NCBI RefSeq assembly: GCF_009208585.1
Contig: NZ_WFLN01000004.1
Location: forward strand, 186,001-250,000
DNA: 64,000 bases
Direction: 5' to 3'
Origin: Fluviispira multicolorata
GTDB lineage: Bacteria > Bdellovibrionota_B > Oligoflexia > Silvanigrellales > Silvanigrellaceae
Shown: positions 18,893 to 27,706 of the stretch, piece by piece
Numbering within the stretch: the first letter of the stretch is position 1
Layout: every line of letters begins with the position of its first letter
Program-made: the position numbers and the translations under genes
The notes under the pieces: model-generated
The model's database searches: none
Seen by the model: only the letters and a program-made list of their open reading frames with translations
What the model was told of the DNA's origin: nothing

Positions 18893-18914
18893 AAGATGAT
18901 ATTCCTTTAAGCTC

Positions 18915-18932
18915 TTTGATTAGGTAATCAAA
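18915..18932. promoter_or_regulatory. Palindromic operator candidate upstream of mmsA
   Basis: TTTGATTA, two bases, then TAATCAAA form an 8-2-8 inverted repeat 23 bases upstream of the mmsA start. Such short-spaced dyads are typical binding sites of dimeric regulators. A second inverted pair, ATGGTTTA (18966-18973) with TAAACCAT (18998-19005), lies further upstream. No regulator gene is adjacent, so the binder is unknown. Confidence 0.45.
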
Positions 18933-19114
18933 AAGAGTATGTTTAGTATCCCTAGACTATTGGTAATGGTTTAGTGTATGTCAATTTTCCGATGTGGTAA
19001 ACCATATCAATTTTTAAAAGGCGAATTTAGACATTTGATGTTTTTATTTGCATCTCATAAAGTCATACCAATGTTTGTTTTTGGTATCAGTGTTGTGTAG
19101 GAGTACGAAAAACG

Positions 19115-19516
19115 ATGCCACCTAAGATGCCTTCCCAACCACAAGAGTTGACTCGTGAAGAGATTGTTCAACTCAAATCTGTACTTGTAAAACTGCGTGA
19201 TGATCTTTATGCTAAAGAACATGCTCGCAAAACTGAAGGCGCATATGAAATAAGTCGTGATGATATCTCTGATGAAACCGATCTTGCCTCAGTCGAAACC
19301 GATCAAGAAGTAAATATGAAACTTGCCGAAGCTGAACGTAATAAACTTTCTCTTATTGAGAAAGCTCTTAGAAAAATTGATGCAAATGATGGAACTTACG
19401 GTTTGTGTGAAGGTACGGGTGACCCAATTGGGTTTAAACGTCTACAAATTCAACCTTGGGCTCTTTATTCTTTGCGTCATCAAGAAGATTTAGAGCGTGG
19501 GCGGAGAGCAAATTAG
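19115..19516 (+). CDS. DksA/TraR family regulator with degenerate zinc finger
   Basis: The 133-residue protein has the DksA coiled coil (TREEIVQLKSVLVKLRDDLY and DETDLASVETDQEV with the acidic tip) followed by the globular part YGLCEGTGDPIGFKRLQ. Canonical DksA has four zinc-binding Cys. Here only the first Cys remains, the second is Thr (CEGT), and the second pair is Ala and Arg-His-like positions. It should bind the RNA polymerase secondary channel without zinc. AGGAG lies 11 bases before the ATG. A strong terminator follows. Confidence 0.85.
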   Translation: MPPKMPSQPQELTREEIVQLKSVLVKLRDDLYAKEHARKTEGAYEISRDDISDETDLASVETDQEVNMKLAEAERNKLSLIEKALRKIDANDGTYGLCEGTGDPIGFKRLQIQPWALYSLRHQEDLERGRRAN

Positions 19517-19545
19517 GCTCTCTTTAAAGTTCTAAATATTAAATA

Positions 19546-19580
19546 AAACTCTCAAACGGACTCACTTTGAGAGTTTTTTT
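19546..19580 (+). terminator. Rho-independent terminator after dksA-like gene
   Basis: AAACTCTCAAA (19546-19556) and TTTGAGAGTTT (19566-19576) form a perfect 11-bp stem with a nine-base loop, running into seven Ts. It is the clearest terminator in the window. Confidence 0.88.
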
Positions 19581-19674
19581 ATTAATAGTCAAAAATAGGC
19601 TAGACGGCCAAAAAAAACGATGATACTTTTGCACTGCATTTTAAAAAGGTACAACAGTATTGGAGACTCTCGTT

Positions 19675-21318
19675 ATGGTCGTTTCTAAAAATAAGCTTAT
19701 CTCTTCAAGTATATTAGCTGCATTGTTATTTTCTTCTTATTCTTATGCAGCAGATGTTCCTAAAAATGTTGTTTTAGCGAAAAAACAGATTTTTAATAAA
19801 GGTAACGGCGCGGAACTTCCAACACTTGATCCGCAAAAAGTTGAAGACAAGCAAGGTAACAACATTGCAATTGATTTGTTTGAAGGACTGGTGCGTGATG
19901 ATAATGAAGGAATAGTACGTCCTGCAGGCGCTCATAAATGGGAAATTACTCCTGACGGTCTTACTTATACGTTTCATTTACGTAAGAATGCAAAATGGTC
20001 AAATGGTGATACAGTAACAGCACATGATTATGTTTATGGTATACAGCGATTGTCTGATCCTAAAGTGGCTTCTACTTATGCATTTTTAACAATTGCTTTA
20101 AAAAATGGAGAAGAGGTGAATGAGGGGCGAATTCCTGTTTCATCTTTGGGTGTAAAAGCGCTTGATGATTATACTCTACAAATTCAACTTGCAAGAAAAA
20201 ACCCCGCTATTTTAGATACTTTAGTCATGAGAAACTTTTCCCCAATCAATAAAAAAGTAATGGAAAAGTATGGAGAGCAGTATTTTCAACCTGGAAAATT
20301 AGTTACCAATGGAGCTTATATGCTTACATATTGGCGTGTAGGTGATAAGTTAACTATGGTAAAAAATCCTCACTATTGGAATGCAAATAAAACAGTTATC
20401 GAAGAAGTTAATTATTTTCCAATTCAAAATGTAAATACCGAAGAACAGATGTACCTTTCAGGTCAGCTGGATATGACTAATGATATATCTACCGATCAAT
20501 TTGATAAATTAAAGAAAAAACTTGGCAGTGAGGTTCGCAGTGACGCTTTTTTAGCAAGCTATTTTTTTAGTTTCAATAATCAAGTTGAGCCTTTTAAAGA
20601 TAATTTAAAATTAAGAGAAGCACTTAACTTAGTTATAGATAGAAATGTTATTACACAAAAGGTAACAAGAAGAGGAGAAATATCTTCGAATGATATTGCA
20701 GCGCAAGGGGTAAAAAATTATAATTTGAATGTGTACAGTTGGTCAAATTTATCCATGCAAGAACGGATTAAAACTGCCAAAAAACTATATGCAGAAGCTG
20801 GATATTCAGAGAAAAATCCATTGACATTAAAAATTCTTTACAGCACTAACGAAAATTTTAAAAAACTTGTGCTCACGGTTGCTTCTATGTGGAAAGATCA
20901 TCTAGGTGTTAAAGTTGAACTTGAAAATCAGGAGTGGAAGGTTTTCTTAAAAACAAGACAAAAAGGTGATTTTCAAGTTGCTTTTGATAGATGGAATGCA
21001 GACTATAACGATATAAATACTTTTGCAGATCTTTTGCGCAGCGATAATATTCAAAATAATGCAAAATATCGCAGTGAAATATTCGATAAAATGCTAAAAA
21101 AAGCAGATTACGAAATGAATGTTGAAAAGAGAAAAAAATATTTTGAAGAAGCTCTGTCATATGCCATGAATGAATATCCAATTGTTCCTTTATACACAGC
21201 TGTTTCGGTGCATCTTGTCAAAAAGTATGTTGGAGGTTATACAGGTAAGAACCCGCTTGATAACACAAGCTCTTTTGATCTTTATATGATCGAGCCCAGT
21301 AAAGTATTAAAAAATTAA
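19675..21318 (+). CDS. OppA-type oligopeptide ABC transporter substrate-binding protein
   Basis: The 547-residue protein has a Sec signal peptide (up to SSYSYAADVP) and the SBP_bac_5 pattern: ELPTLDPQK, LFEGLV, YTFHLRKNAKWSNGDTVTAHD, and NGAYMLTYWRVGDKLTMVKN. It should bind peptides in the periplasm. No permease or ATPase genes lie next to it, so it must serve a transporter encoded elsewhere. The ATG is chosen over a TTG 15 bases upstream because GGAG lies ten bases before it. A homologue sits at 49711-51342. Confidence 0.9.
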   Translation: MVVSKNKLISSSILAALLFSSYSYAADVPKNVVLAKKQIFNKGNGAELPTLDPQKVEDKQGNNIAIDLFEGLVRDDNEGIVRPAGAHKWEITPDGLTYTFHLRKNAKWSNGDTVTAHDYVYGIQRLSDPKVASTYAFLTIALKNGEEVNEGRIPVSSLGVKALDDYTLQIQLARKNPAILDTLVMRNFSPINKKVMEKYGEQYFQPGKLVTNGAYMLTYWRVGDKLTMVKNPHYWNANKTVIEEVNYFPIQNVNTEEQMYLSGQLDMTNDISTDQFDKLKKKLGSEVRSDAFLASYFFSFNNQVEPFKDNLKLREALNLVIDRNVITQKVTRRGEISSNDIAAQGVKNYNLNVYSWSNLSMQERIKTAKKLYAEAGYSEKNPLTLKILYSTNENFKKLVLTVASMWKDHLGVKVELENQEWKVFLKTRQKGDFQVAFDRWNADYNDINTFADLLRSDNIQNNAKYRSEIFDKMLKKADYEMNVEKRKKYFEEALSYAMNEYPIVPLYTAVSVHLVKKYVGGYTGKNPLDNTSSFDLYMIEPSKVLKN

Positions 21319-21330
21319 GTTTAGGATAAG

Positions 21331-21963
21331 ATGAAAAAAAATATTCTCCTTTTAGTTGATCTCCAAAATGATTTCCTTCCAGGGGGAGCTCTGGCTGTTC
21401 CTCAAGGGAATGAAGTTATTCCCATTGCTAATCTTTTAATGGAAAATTCAAATTCATTCTTTTCTGAAATAATTGCTACCCAAGACTGGCATCCGCAAAA
21501 TCATAAAAGTTTTGCTACAAATCATTTTGGTAAAAATATTGGTGAATTTGTTAAACTCAATGAAGTTGAACAAATGCTTTGGCCAAATCACTGCATACAA
21601 AATTCTAATGGCGCATCTTTTGCGGCAAATTTAAATGTTCAAAAAATCATGAGAGTTTTTCAGAAGGGACAAAATTCTGAAGTGGATAGCTACAGCGGTT
21701 TTTTTGATAATGATCACAAAACATCTACAGGATTGGGTGAGTATCTAAAATCAATTTCTGCAACAGATATTTATATTATGGGTTTAGCAACAGAGTATTG
21801 TGTAAAATTTACAGCTATTGATTCTATAAATTTAAACTTTACAACTTATTTAATTATAGACGGATGTCGTGGAATAAATATTCAAAAAAATGATATAAGC
21901 AATGCAATTTCTGAAATGAAAATGAAAAATATTCATATTTGCAATAGCTCAAATATTTTATAA
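21331..21963 (+). CDS. pncA: Nicotinamidase/pyrazinamidase
   Basis: The 210-residue isochorismatase-fold protein has LLVDLQNDFLPGGALAVPQG with the catalytic Asp, ATQDWHPQNHKSFA with metal-binding residues, and MGLATEYCVKFTAID with the nucleophilic Cys. It deamidates nicotinamide to nicotinate in NAD salvage. It starts 12 bases after the OppA-type gene on the same strand, which suggests co-transcription, although the functions are unrelated. Confidence 0.92.
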   Translation: MKKNILLLVDLQNDFLPGGALAVPQGNEVIPIANLLMENSNSFFSEIIATQDWHPQNHKSFATNHFGKNIGEFVKLNEVEQMLWPNHCIQNSNGASFAANLNVQKIMRVFQKGQNSEVDSYSGFFDNDHKTSTGLGEYLKSISATDIYIMGLATEYCVKFTAIDSINLNFTTYLIIDGCRGINIQKNDISNAISEMKMKNIHICNSSNIL

Positions 21964-22053
21964 ATAAAATCGACAAGAAAAGCCTAAATCAAATATTTGA
22001 CGTACTCATGTCACCTTACAGTTGTTAAGATAATTGTGTAAGGAGATTTGCGC

Positions 22054-22275
22054 ATGTTGACATTTTTCAAATACTTATCGCTCTTTATTCTTTTTGGAAT
22101 AATATGGTTTTTTATTTTTTCAATACCCGTAAATAAATCAACAAATTTGCTTTTGGCTATGCAAAAAGAATTAAATATGCAAGGGAAATTAGATGATACG
22201 GATCAATCAAATAAGAAAGCGATAGATAGGGAAAGAGTGATTGATGCAATGACAAAGGCATTTGAAGATAAATAG
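22054..22275 (+). CDS. Small single-span membrane protein, 73 aa
   Basis: One hydrophobic segment (YLSLFILFGIIWFFIFSIPV) is followed by a charged ~45-residue tail. AGGAG lies eight bases before the ATG. The family is not recognised. The stop directly abuts the convergent gene on the other strand. The membrane topology and ribosome site support a real gene. Confidence 0.65.
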   Translation: MLTFFKYLSLFILFGIIWFFIFSIPVNKSTNLLLAMQKELNMQGKLDDTDQSNKKAIDRERVIDAMTKAFEDK

Positions 22276-22917
22276 CTATATATTTTCAATTTTAATGTTT
22301 TTATAGATAAAGATTGAACGATGAACTGAAACAACAAATGGGTCATCAAATTTAATATCATGTGGAATTCCAAGATCATCATCAAAGCAACAAGGCATGG
22401 ATACAGCATGTATTTGAGCTGATTCATTCGTTTGTAAAGCATTTAAGCTTGCTTTTAAACTCGCATGCGAATGAACAAAAAGTAAAACAATAGTTTTATA
22501 TTTTTTCAGATCTATTTTGCAGTCTTCGATTTGTGAAGGAAAGATAGATAAGTTTTTTCTTTCATTTATAAATTGTACTATTTTTTCATAGTCGCGCTGC
22601 ATTGCGGGATCAACAGAAAATACGCTCCACTGGGTCATACACGCAATATAGTAGCCTGTGCGTGGATTGTAACCATCGCCGACAACAACAATTGCAACGT
22701 CGCTGTCTTTATAGTTTAATTTTAATTTATGACGAGCTCCTTCAAACACCCCTTGTGTTTCAGAAATTTCCTTTGCATTTGGATAAAACCCTGTTGAAAT
22801 AAGTTCACCAGCACATTTTAATTTTAAAAAAAAGTCTATATAGCGGAGACTTGGTTTTGTTACTTTAATTGTATAAAATTCATTTGTTTCGTCAAAATCA
22901 ACAACGGGGCGTGGCAT
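22276..22917 (-). CDS. Conserved-looking hypothetical protein (GDGYNPRTGYY motif)
   Basis: The ~213-residue protein contains DVAIVVVGDGYNPRTGYYIA followed by SVFSVDP, a glycine-rich turn and acidic strand end reminiscent of Rossmann-like nucleotide or SAM sites. Later YKTIVLLFVHSHASLKASLN suggests another strand-helix unit. I cannot name the family. The chosen ATG has GAGG eight bases upstream; a GTG at 22956 would add 13 residues. It is convergent with the small membrane protein. Confidence 0.65.
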   Translation of the reverse strand: MPRPVVDFDETNEFYTIKVTKPSLRYIDFFLKLKCAGELISTGFYPNAKEISETQGVFEGARHKLKLNYKDSDVAIVVVGDGYNPRTGYYIACMTQWSVFSVDPAMQRDYEKIVQFINERKNLSIFPSQIEDCKIDLKKYKTIVLLFVHSHASLKASLNALQTNESAQIHAVSMPCCFDDDLGIPHDIKFDDPFVVSVHRSIFIYKNIKIENI

Positions 22918-22977
22918 AATTATATCCTCAGGAATCCAGTGAAAATTATTTTTCACTCGCCCAAAGTAGTGGTGATT

Positions 22978-24060
22978 TTATAGATGGTCAATGGAGTTTT
23001 TTAAGATGGTATCTGTCAGTACTGAGTGAAAAGGTTTAATAATTTTAAGGCCATTGTCACTTAAACCATAGGAAAATCCTTTTTGTCCATTGGGAACTTT
23101 AAAAAACAATCCATACTCAACTCCCGTTTCGAGTAAAATTTCAATTTCTCTTTTTAAACCATCATTATCATTAATATTTATCCAGTTTTTTAAAATATCA
23201 ATTTGAAATTTATCTGATTTAAATCCTGGGGAGAAAAGACGAGCAATTTGACTTACAGAAATAGGGGAATGTGGAAGTAAAAGATTACCTGTTTCATCAC
23301 TATGAGGAACAAGTAAAGAAACTATGGCCATAATTCTTTTGGGATCTGTTTTTTTATTAAGATTATTTTCTCTCAAAATGAAAATAGAACCTTCTTTTTT
23401 ATCAATAAAAGAGATAAATGACTCAAGTCTCCAAGATAAAAGAGACAATGGATCTGTATGAAGTTGGAAAAGAAAATTAAACAATGTATTTTTAATATGT
23501 GGATAATTGTCTAGGAAAAATTCATGACTTTCAAGTACTGTATCATTCCATTCATATTCTTTCTTTGTGGTTATTCTTGCTATTTTCTCTCTTGATATTT
23601 TTCTAATGTTTTCAATTATATCTCCTGAAAAAACACTCATTCCAGTCAAGTAATCTTCTTCTTTTTCAGAACAGAAAATTCTTTTAATAAATTCGATGGA
23701 AAAAATTTGTTCTAGTTTTTCTTTATCATTTATATTCTCTTTTGTCGGAAATGCTAAATCTTGTAAAATAAGATCTGCAGTAATATTGAGCCAGTTTAGA
23801 ATCACACCATTTTCTACTCCAGTAACAGAGTGCAGTTCACTGGCAATGAAATGAATACTTGTATTAGCAAATAAACTAAATCCAAAGTGTTGATAAGAAT
23901 TGGATATTTCTATAATTAAATAGTCTTTTTGGAGAGGGTAAATCGCGTAATTTGTGCTAATAATTTCTAGTGAAGTGTTTAAGAATTCTGTTACTTTAGA
24001 GTTTTTTTCAATGAGCTTAAGATGTTTATATGTTTCTGGAAATATTTTTTTTATGTTCAT
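22978..24060 (-). CDS. Hypothetical protein, 360 aa
   Basis: I do not recognise this protein. It has no signal peptide or clear membrane segment and is largely helical with several charged stretches. The C-terminal part (LKREIEILLETGVEYGLFFK then KGFSYGLSDNGLKII) looks like a winged-helix-type end, but this is weak. GAGGG lies seven bases before the ATG at 24060. It follows the FecR-domain gene by 14 bases on the same strand, so the two are probably co-expressed. Confidence 0.65.
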   Translation of the reverse strand: MNIKKIFPETYKHLKLIEKNSKVTEFLNTSLEIISTNYAIYPLQKDYLIIEISNSYQHFGFSLFANTSIHFIASELHSVTGVENGVILNWLNITADLILQDLAFPTKENINDKEKLEQIFSIEFIKRIFCSEKEEDYLTGMSVFSGDIIENIRKISREKIARITTKKEYEWNDTVLESHEFFLDNYPHIKNTLFNFLFQLHTDPLSLLSWRLESFISFIDKKEGSIFILRENNLNKKTDPKRIMAIVSLLVPHSDETGNLLLPHSPISVSQIARLFSPGFKSDKFQIDILKNWININDNDGLKREIEILLETGVEYGLFFKVPNGQKGFSYGLSDNGLKIIKPFHSVLTDTILKNSIDHL

Positions 24061-24074
24061 ATTATTTCCCTCTT

Positions 24075-25136
24075 TCATTGTGAAGGACTATTTACATTCA
24101 CAGTAATATTTTTTGTTTTCTCAAAACCAGCACTCGTGTCAATAATAGTATTTATCTGTCTATTTATTTGATCAGATATTGAGCTTACTTCTTTTAAAGT
24201 ATTTTTAATTGGTTCAAAATCTGTAATATTACTGGGTCTCAATTGTTGATTTCCTTGACTCACTAAAACATCATTTAATGAATTATTTGTGCTAACGACA
24301 GTGCTAGTGCCATCTGTATTAAAGACTTGCTTTTTTTCTGATGAAGGTGGTTTGCCATCGTTTGAACCACTCGAAGGATTTTCTTCTTTTTTCTTAGGAG
24401 CTCCTTCTGGTTTAGGGGCTGGTTTTTCGCTTTCTTTGAAATTAGGATCGACCATAGTGGCCTCTGCATTTAAGCGATTGATAATCATAGGAGGCGCTGT
24501 TTTTGGTTGTGTTGGAGGTCTATTTTCAATAACTTCTGTGTATTTATTTGCAGGCACGACTACGGATTTGGTTGGGTCAGCAAGGCTTGTGACTTCAACA
24601 GTACCTGTTGTGATTATGATTTGTGTGTTGCCAACGCTTGAAGTATCAATGAAACCACTTGTACCACGAATTCCCATCACCGAATTAGAAGTTTTATATT
24701 TCGCGTCGACCTTAGCATCTTCTTGTGGTTTGACAAAGAAGCGCACTTTTCCTTTGATGACTTCAATAGCAGATTTTAAATCACTAGAATCCTTGCCTTT
24801 AGCTTTAATCCGATATTCTGATATCTTGATTTTTGCATCTTGAAATGCCATTAAATTACTGCCATCATTAAACTCGATTTTAATTGCAGTTTTATCATAT
24901 GTAATAAGATCATCAGTTTCAAAAATTGGCATGTTTTTTTCGGCTGGCAAGGTTTTTCCTGAGCGAACTACTTCTGCTTTGCCGATGATGTTTGCTAGTT
25001 TTCCAATAACTTCAAGTGATTGAGGAAAAATTGGAAAGTCGAAAGCAAGAGTTGCAATAAGGAACAACTGTAAGATAAGTCTTGAAAGCAAGATTGCCAT
25101 ATACTGACGTATTAGTTTGTATTTGAGCCCTGTCAT
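24075..25136 (-). CDS. FecR-domain periplasmic protein
   Basis: The 353-residue protein starts with a hydrophobic export segment (LLSRLILQLFLIATLAFDF). Residues ~45-205 form a FecR domain: GKAEVVRSGKTLPAEKNMPI, DLITYDKTAIKIEFNDGS, SNSVMGIRGTSGFI and IITTGTVEVTS. The C-terminal ~140 residues are Pro/Lys/Ser-rich and probably disordered. Such secreted FecR proteins are not the iron-dicitrate sensor itself; the role is unknown. GAGG lies before the ATG. It is divergent from rnpA. Confidence 0.82.
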   Translation of the reverse strand: MTGLKYKLIRQYMAILLSRLILQLFLIATLAFDFPIFPQSLEVIGKLANIIGKAEVVRSGKTLPAEKNMPIFETDDLITYDKTAIKIEFNDGSNLMAFQDAKIKISEYRIKAKGKDSSDLKSAIEVIKGKVRFFVKPQEDAKVDAKYKTSNSVMGIRGTSGFIDTSSVGNTQIIITTGTVEVTSLADPTKSVVVPANKYTEVIENRPPTQPKTAPPMIINRLNAEATMVDPNFKESEKPAPKPEGAPKKKEENPSSGSNDGKPPSSEKKQVFNTDGTSTVVSTNNSLNDVLVSQGNQQLRPSNITDFEPIKNTLKEVSSISDQINRQINTIIDTSAGFEKTKNITVNVNSPSQ

Positions 25137-25237
25137 GTGTTCCTCGACTGTGACTCCTTTATTATTTATATAAAGTCAGCATATCGAGTATCATCCTTAA
25201 ATTGTGAAAAGAGTGCCAAAAAGGACAACACCTAAAA

Positions 25238-25633
25238 ATGTGTAGTGAAGCTATTTTAACAATATCAAAGATAACAAATTTCTCTGAATTCTATGCAAAT
25301 GCAACTAAATCCAGATCAGAGTATTTTTTAACTTACATGTCATTTCATAAACGCTCAGATGCAAACAAATCTTTTAAATTTGCCATCGTAGCTTCAAAAA
25401 AAGGAGTGCATAAAAGAGCCGTAAAAAGAAATCGAGTGCGTAGAAGATTAAAAAATGCACTCAATCAGTGTTTAAAATCGTTTGAATTGCCAAGTGGGAT
25501 TGATATTCAACTGCTTTTTATGGCAAATAGAAATGTTCTCGAAGCTCCATGGGAAGATTTGTTAAAAGCGATAAATTATGCTTTACAAAAATCAGTCAAA
25601 AAATGTTCATTCACTCTGGAACAAAAAGTATGA
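25238..25633 (+). CDS. rnpA: Ribonuclease P protein component
   Basis: The 131-residue basic protein has [20 protein letters not shown] then RRRLKNAL, the RNR motif that contacts the RNase P RNA and tRNA precursor. It has a longer N-terminus (~33 residues before MSFHKRSD) than usual. The stop overlaps the start of yidD (ATGA). The expected partner rpmH is not in the 101 bases upstream. Confidence 0.88.
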   Translation: MCSEAILTISKITNFSEFYANATKSRSEYFLTYMSFHKRSDANKSFKFAIVASKKGVHKRAVKRNRVRRRLKNALNQCLKSFELPSGIDIQLLFMANRNVLEAPWEDLLKAINYALQKSVKKCSFTLEQKV

Positions 25634-25863
25634 TTTTAAAAAAGTTGAATGAATTCTTTGTTCTTTTCTTTGTTTTCTTGATTAGAGTTTATAAGCAGTG
25701 TATTTCTCCTGCACTCGGCTCAAGATGTCGGTTTTATCCGAGCTGTTCCCAGTATAGTCTTGAAGCATTTCAAAAGTATGGGGCAGTTAAAGGTTTTGGT
25801 AAATCGGTCGTTAGGGTTTGTAAATGTCACCCTTTTCATAGAGGTGGAGTTGATCTCCCATAG
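25630..25863 (+). CDS. yidD: Membrane protein insertion efficiency factor YidD
   Basis: The 77-residue protein has an N-terminal hydrophobic segment and the family signature [19 protein letters not shown] then [12 protein letters not shown] and [13 protein letters not shown]. The start ATG overlaps the rnpA stop. It assists YidC-dependent membrane insertion and lies in the canonical rnpA-yidD-yidC order. Confidence 0.93.
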   Translation: MILKKLNEFFVLFFVFLIRVYKQCISPALGSRCRFYPSCSQYSLEAFQKYGAVKGFGKSVVRVCKCHPFHRGGVDLP

Positions 25864-25895
25864 TTGTTTAACACAGTAAAGAACGGGATTCTGAA

Positions 25896-27599
25896 GTGAA
25901 AAAAGAAACAATAGGTTTAATGTTAGGTTTGTTTTTATTATTTGGTGGATATTTTTATGCACAAAGTTATTATATAAAACAACAACAAACAGCAATTGAG
26001 CAACAGAACCAACAGCAAGCACAACTGCATAAAGAAGAGTCAGAAAGCGCACAAAGCACTAATAAAGCGTTGAAAAACACTCCTACTCCTCAGCCAATTG
26101 AAGCAAACTCGACAGCTTCTTCCTCACAAAACTTACCTTTGGTTGTTGCTAATCCTACAGATCTTCTTGTTAAGGTTCCTTATGCAACTTTTGAATTCAC
26201 CCCAGTGGGTGGATGTCTTGGGAACAATAGTTTAGTAGGAGAAAAAGTTGCTTATAATGATCCAACTCCTGTGTCTGTTGTTCAAAATTATAATATTTGT
26301 AAGGCCTATGGTTTTCGCATTGGAACAACTGATCTTCGTAATCAACCTGCGCGTATTGTCAAAACTCCAGAAGGTTTGACACAGATTACGCAAAGAGCAA
26401 ATGGCCTTGAAATCATAAGAACATTCCATTTTTCTGATAAAGATTATAATGGAGAGTTTAATATTATAGTTAAAAATAACTCTCAATTTCAACAAACTAC
26501 AAATGTTGATTTTGAATTAGGTGCGACATCTGACAATAAGAACTCAGGTGGTTTATTCTCTTCACACTCAGCTGAGTTTCATGGTGCTGCACTGAGGTTG
26601 CCAAATGGTGATGTGAATCGAGTGTTGACTCCGTTTGAAGCAGAAGCCTCTTATAAAGTTTTATTATCAGATGTTGGAGTTGTGCCCACATGGATTACTG
26701 CGGATTCTCATTATTGGATGAACACTGTGATTCCACAGTTTCATTCACCTATTAATTTTGAAGTAGCCCGTACAGGATTTGTTTTAAGAAAAGATGGACT
26801 TTCTGAAATTGATCAAACAGTTTATGAAGCATGGGTTAAACAACCTGTTAATTTAATGCCTGGTCAATCTGTTAACTTTAATTATAAAGTGTATTTTGGG
26901 CCAAAAAATGAGACTGTATTAAAAGATTTTGATCAATATAGTTTATACCAAACGATTGATTATGGCTTCTTCAAAATTATTGCGCGTCCATTGTATCATG
27001 TGTTGTTTTTCCTACATAATTTAATAGGAAACTGGGGACTCGCTATTATTGTTTTGACCTTTTGTATCAATATTCTTTTCTTACCACTGCAAATTAAAGG
27101 TTATTCTTCTGCGCAAAAAATGCAGCTTATTCAGCCGCAAATTAAAGCCTTACAAGAAAAATATAAAGATGATAAACAGGCATTGCAACGTGAATCGATG
27201 TCTCTTATGTCCAAAAGTGGTGTCAATCCATTAAGTGGATGTTTGCCTTTGCTGCCACAAATTCCTGTATTTTTTGGACTTGATACCTGTTTGCGTAATA
27301 CATTTGATCTTCGTCAATCTCCGTTTTTCTTTTGGATTAAGGACTTAACGCAAGCAGATCCTTATTTCGTTCTTCCACTTTTGATGGCAATTCTTATGAT
27401 TGGCTATCAAAAAATGATGCCTATGCCTTCCATGGATCCAACTCAAGCAAAAATGATGAAAATTTTACCTATTCTTTTCTCGGTCTTCATGATTTTCTAT
27501 CCATCCGGTTTGGCACTCTATGTGATAACGAATACAATCATATCAATGATTCGGCAGGCGTTCCTGACACGTCACTACAAGAAAGTTCAAGCAAAATAA
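25896..27599 (+). CDS. yidC: Membrane protein insertase YidC/OxaI
   Basis: The 567-residue protein has an N-terminal transmembrane segment (GLMLGLFLLFGGYFYAQSYY) and a Gln/Ser-rich linker. The periplasmic beta domain spans ~80-340, and the C-terminal OxaI domain has the conserved Arg region (NIDFLPLQIKGYSSAQKMQ-like), PLSGCLPLLPQIPVFFGL, and a final pair of helices. The start is GTG. It inserts inner-membrane proteins alone or with Sec. Confidence 0.95.
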   Translation: MKKETIGLMLGLFLLFGGYFYAQSYYIKQQQTAIEQQNQQQAQLHKEESESAQSTNKALKNTPTPQPIEANSTASSSQNLPLVVANPTDLLVKVPYATFEFTPVGGCLGNNSLVGEKVAYNDPTPVSVVQNYNICKAYGFRIGTTDLRNQPARIVKTPEGLTQITQRANGLEIIRTFHFSDKDYNGEFNIIVKNNSQFQQTTNVDFELGATSDNKNSGGLFSSHSAEFHGAALRLPNGDVNRVLTPFEAEASYKVLLSDVGVVPTWITADSHYWMNTVIPQFHSPINFEVARTGFVLRKDGLSEIDQTVYEAWVKQPVNLMPGQSVNFNYKVYFGPKNETVLKDFDQYSLYQTIDYGFFKIIARPLYHVLFFLHNLIGNWGLAIIVLTFCINILFLPLQIKGYSSAQKMQLIQPQIKALQEKYKDDKQALQRESMSLMSKSGVNPLSGCLPLLPQIPVFFGLDTCLRNTFDLRQSPFFFWIKDLTQADPYFVLPLLMAILMIGYQKMMPMPSMDPTQAKMMKILPILFSVFMIFYPSGLALYVITNTIISMIRQAFLTRHYKKVQAK

Positions 27600-27651
27600 A
27601 GTATTCTTTAAAATGAGTATTTTTTGAGTTTGGAGCTTTAAATCAGTTCAA

Positions 27652-27674
27652 CCCCTCATTTTACATTTGAGGGG
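27652..27674 (+). terminator. Hairpin between yidC and jag, terminator-like
   Basis: CCCCTCA (27652-27658) pairs with TGAGGGG (27668-27674) around a nine-base loop. It lacks a T-tract afterwards, so it may attenuate or process the transcript rather than end it. Confidence 0.35.
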
Positions 27675-27706
27675 ATTAAAAATAAATCCCGAATTACGGA
27701 GTATTC

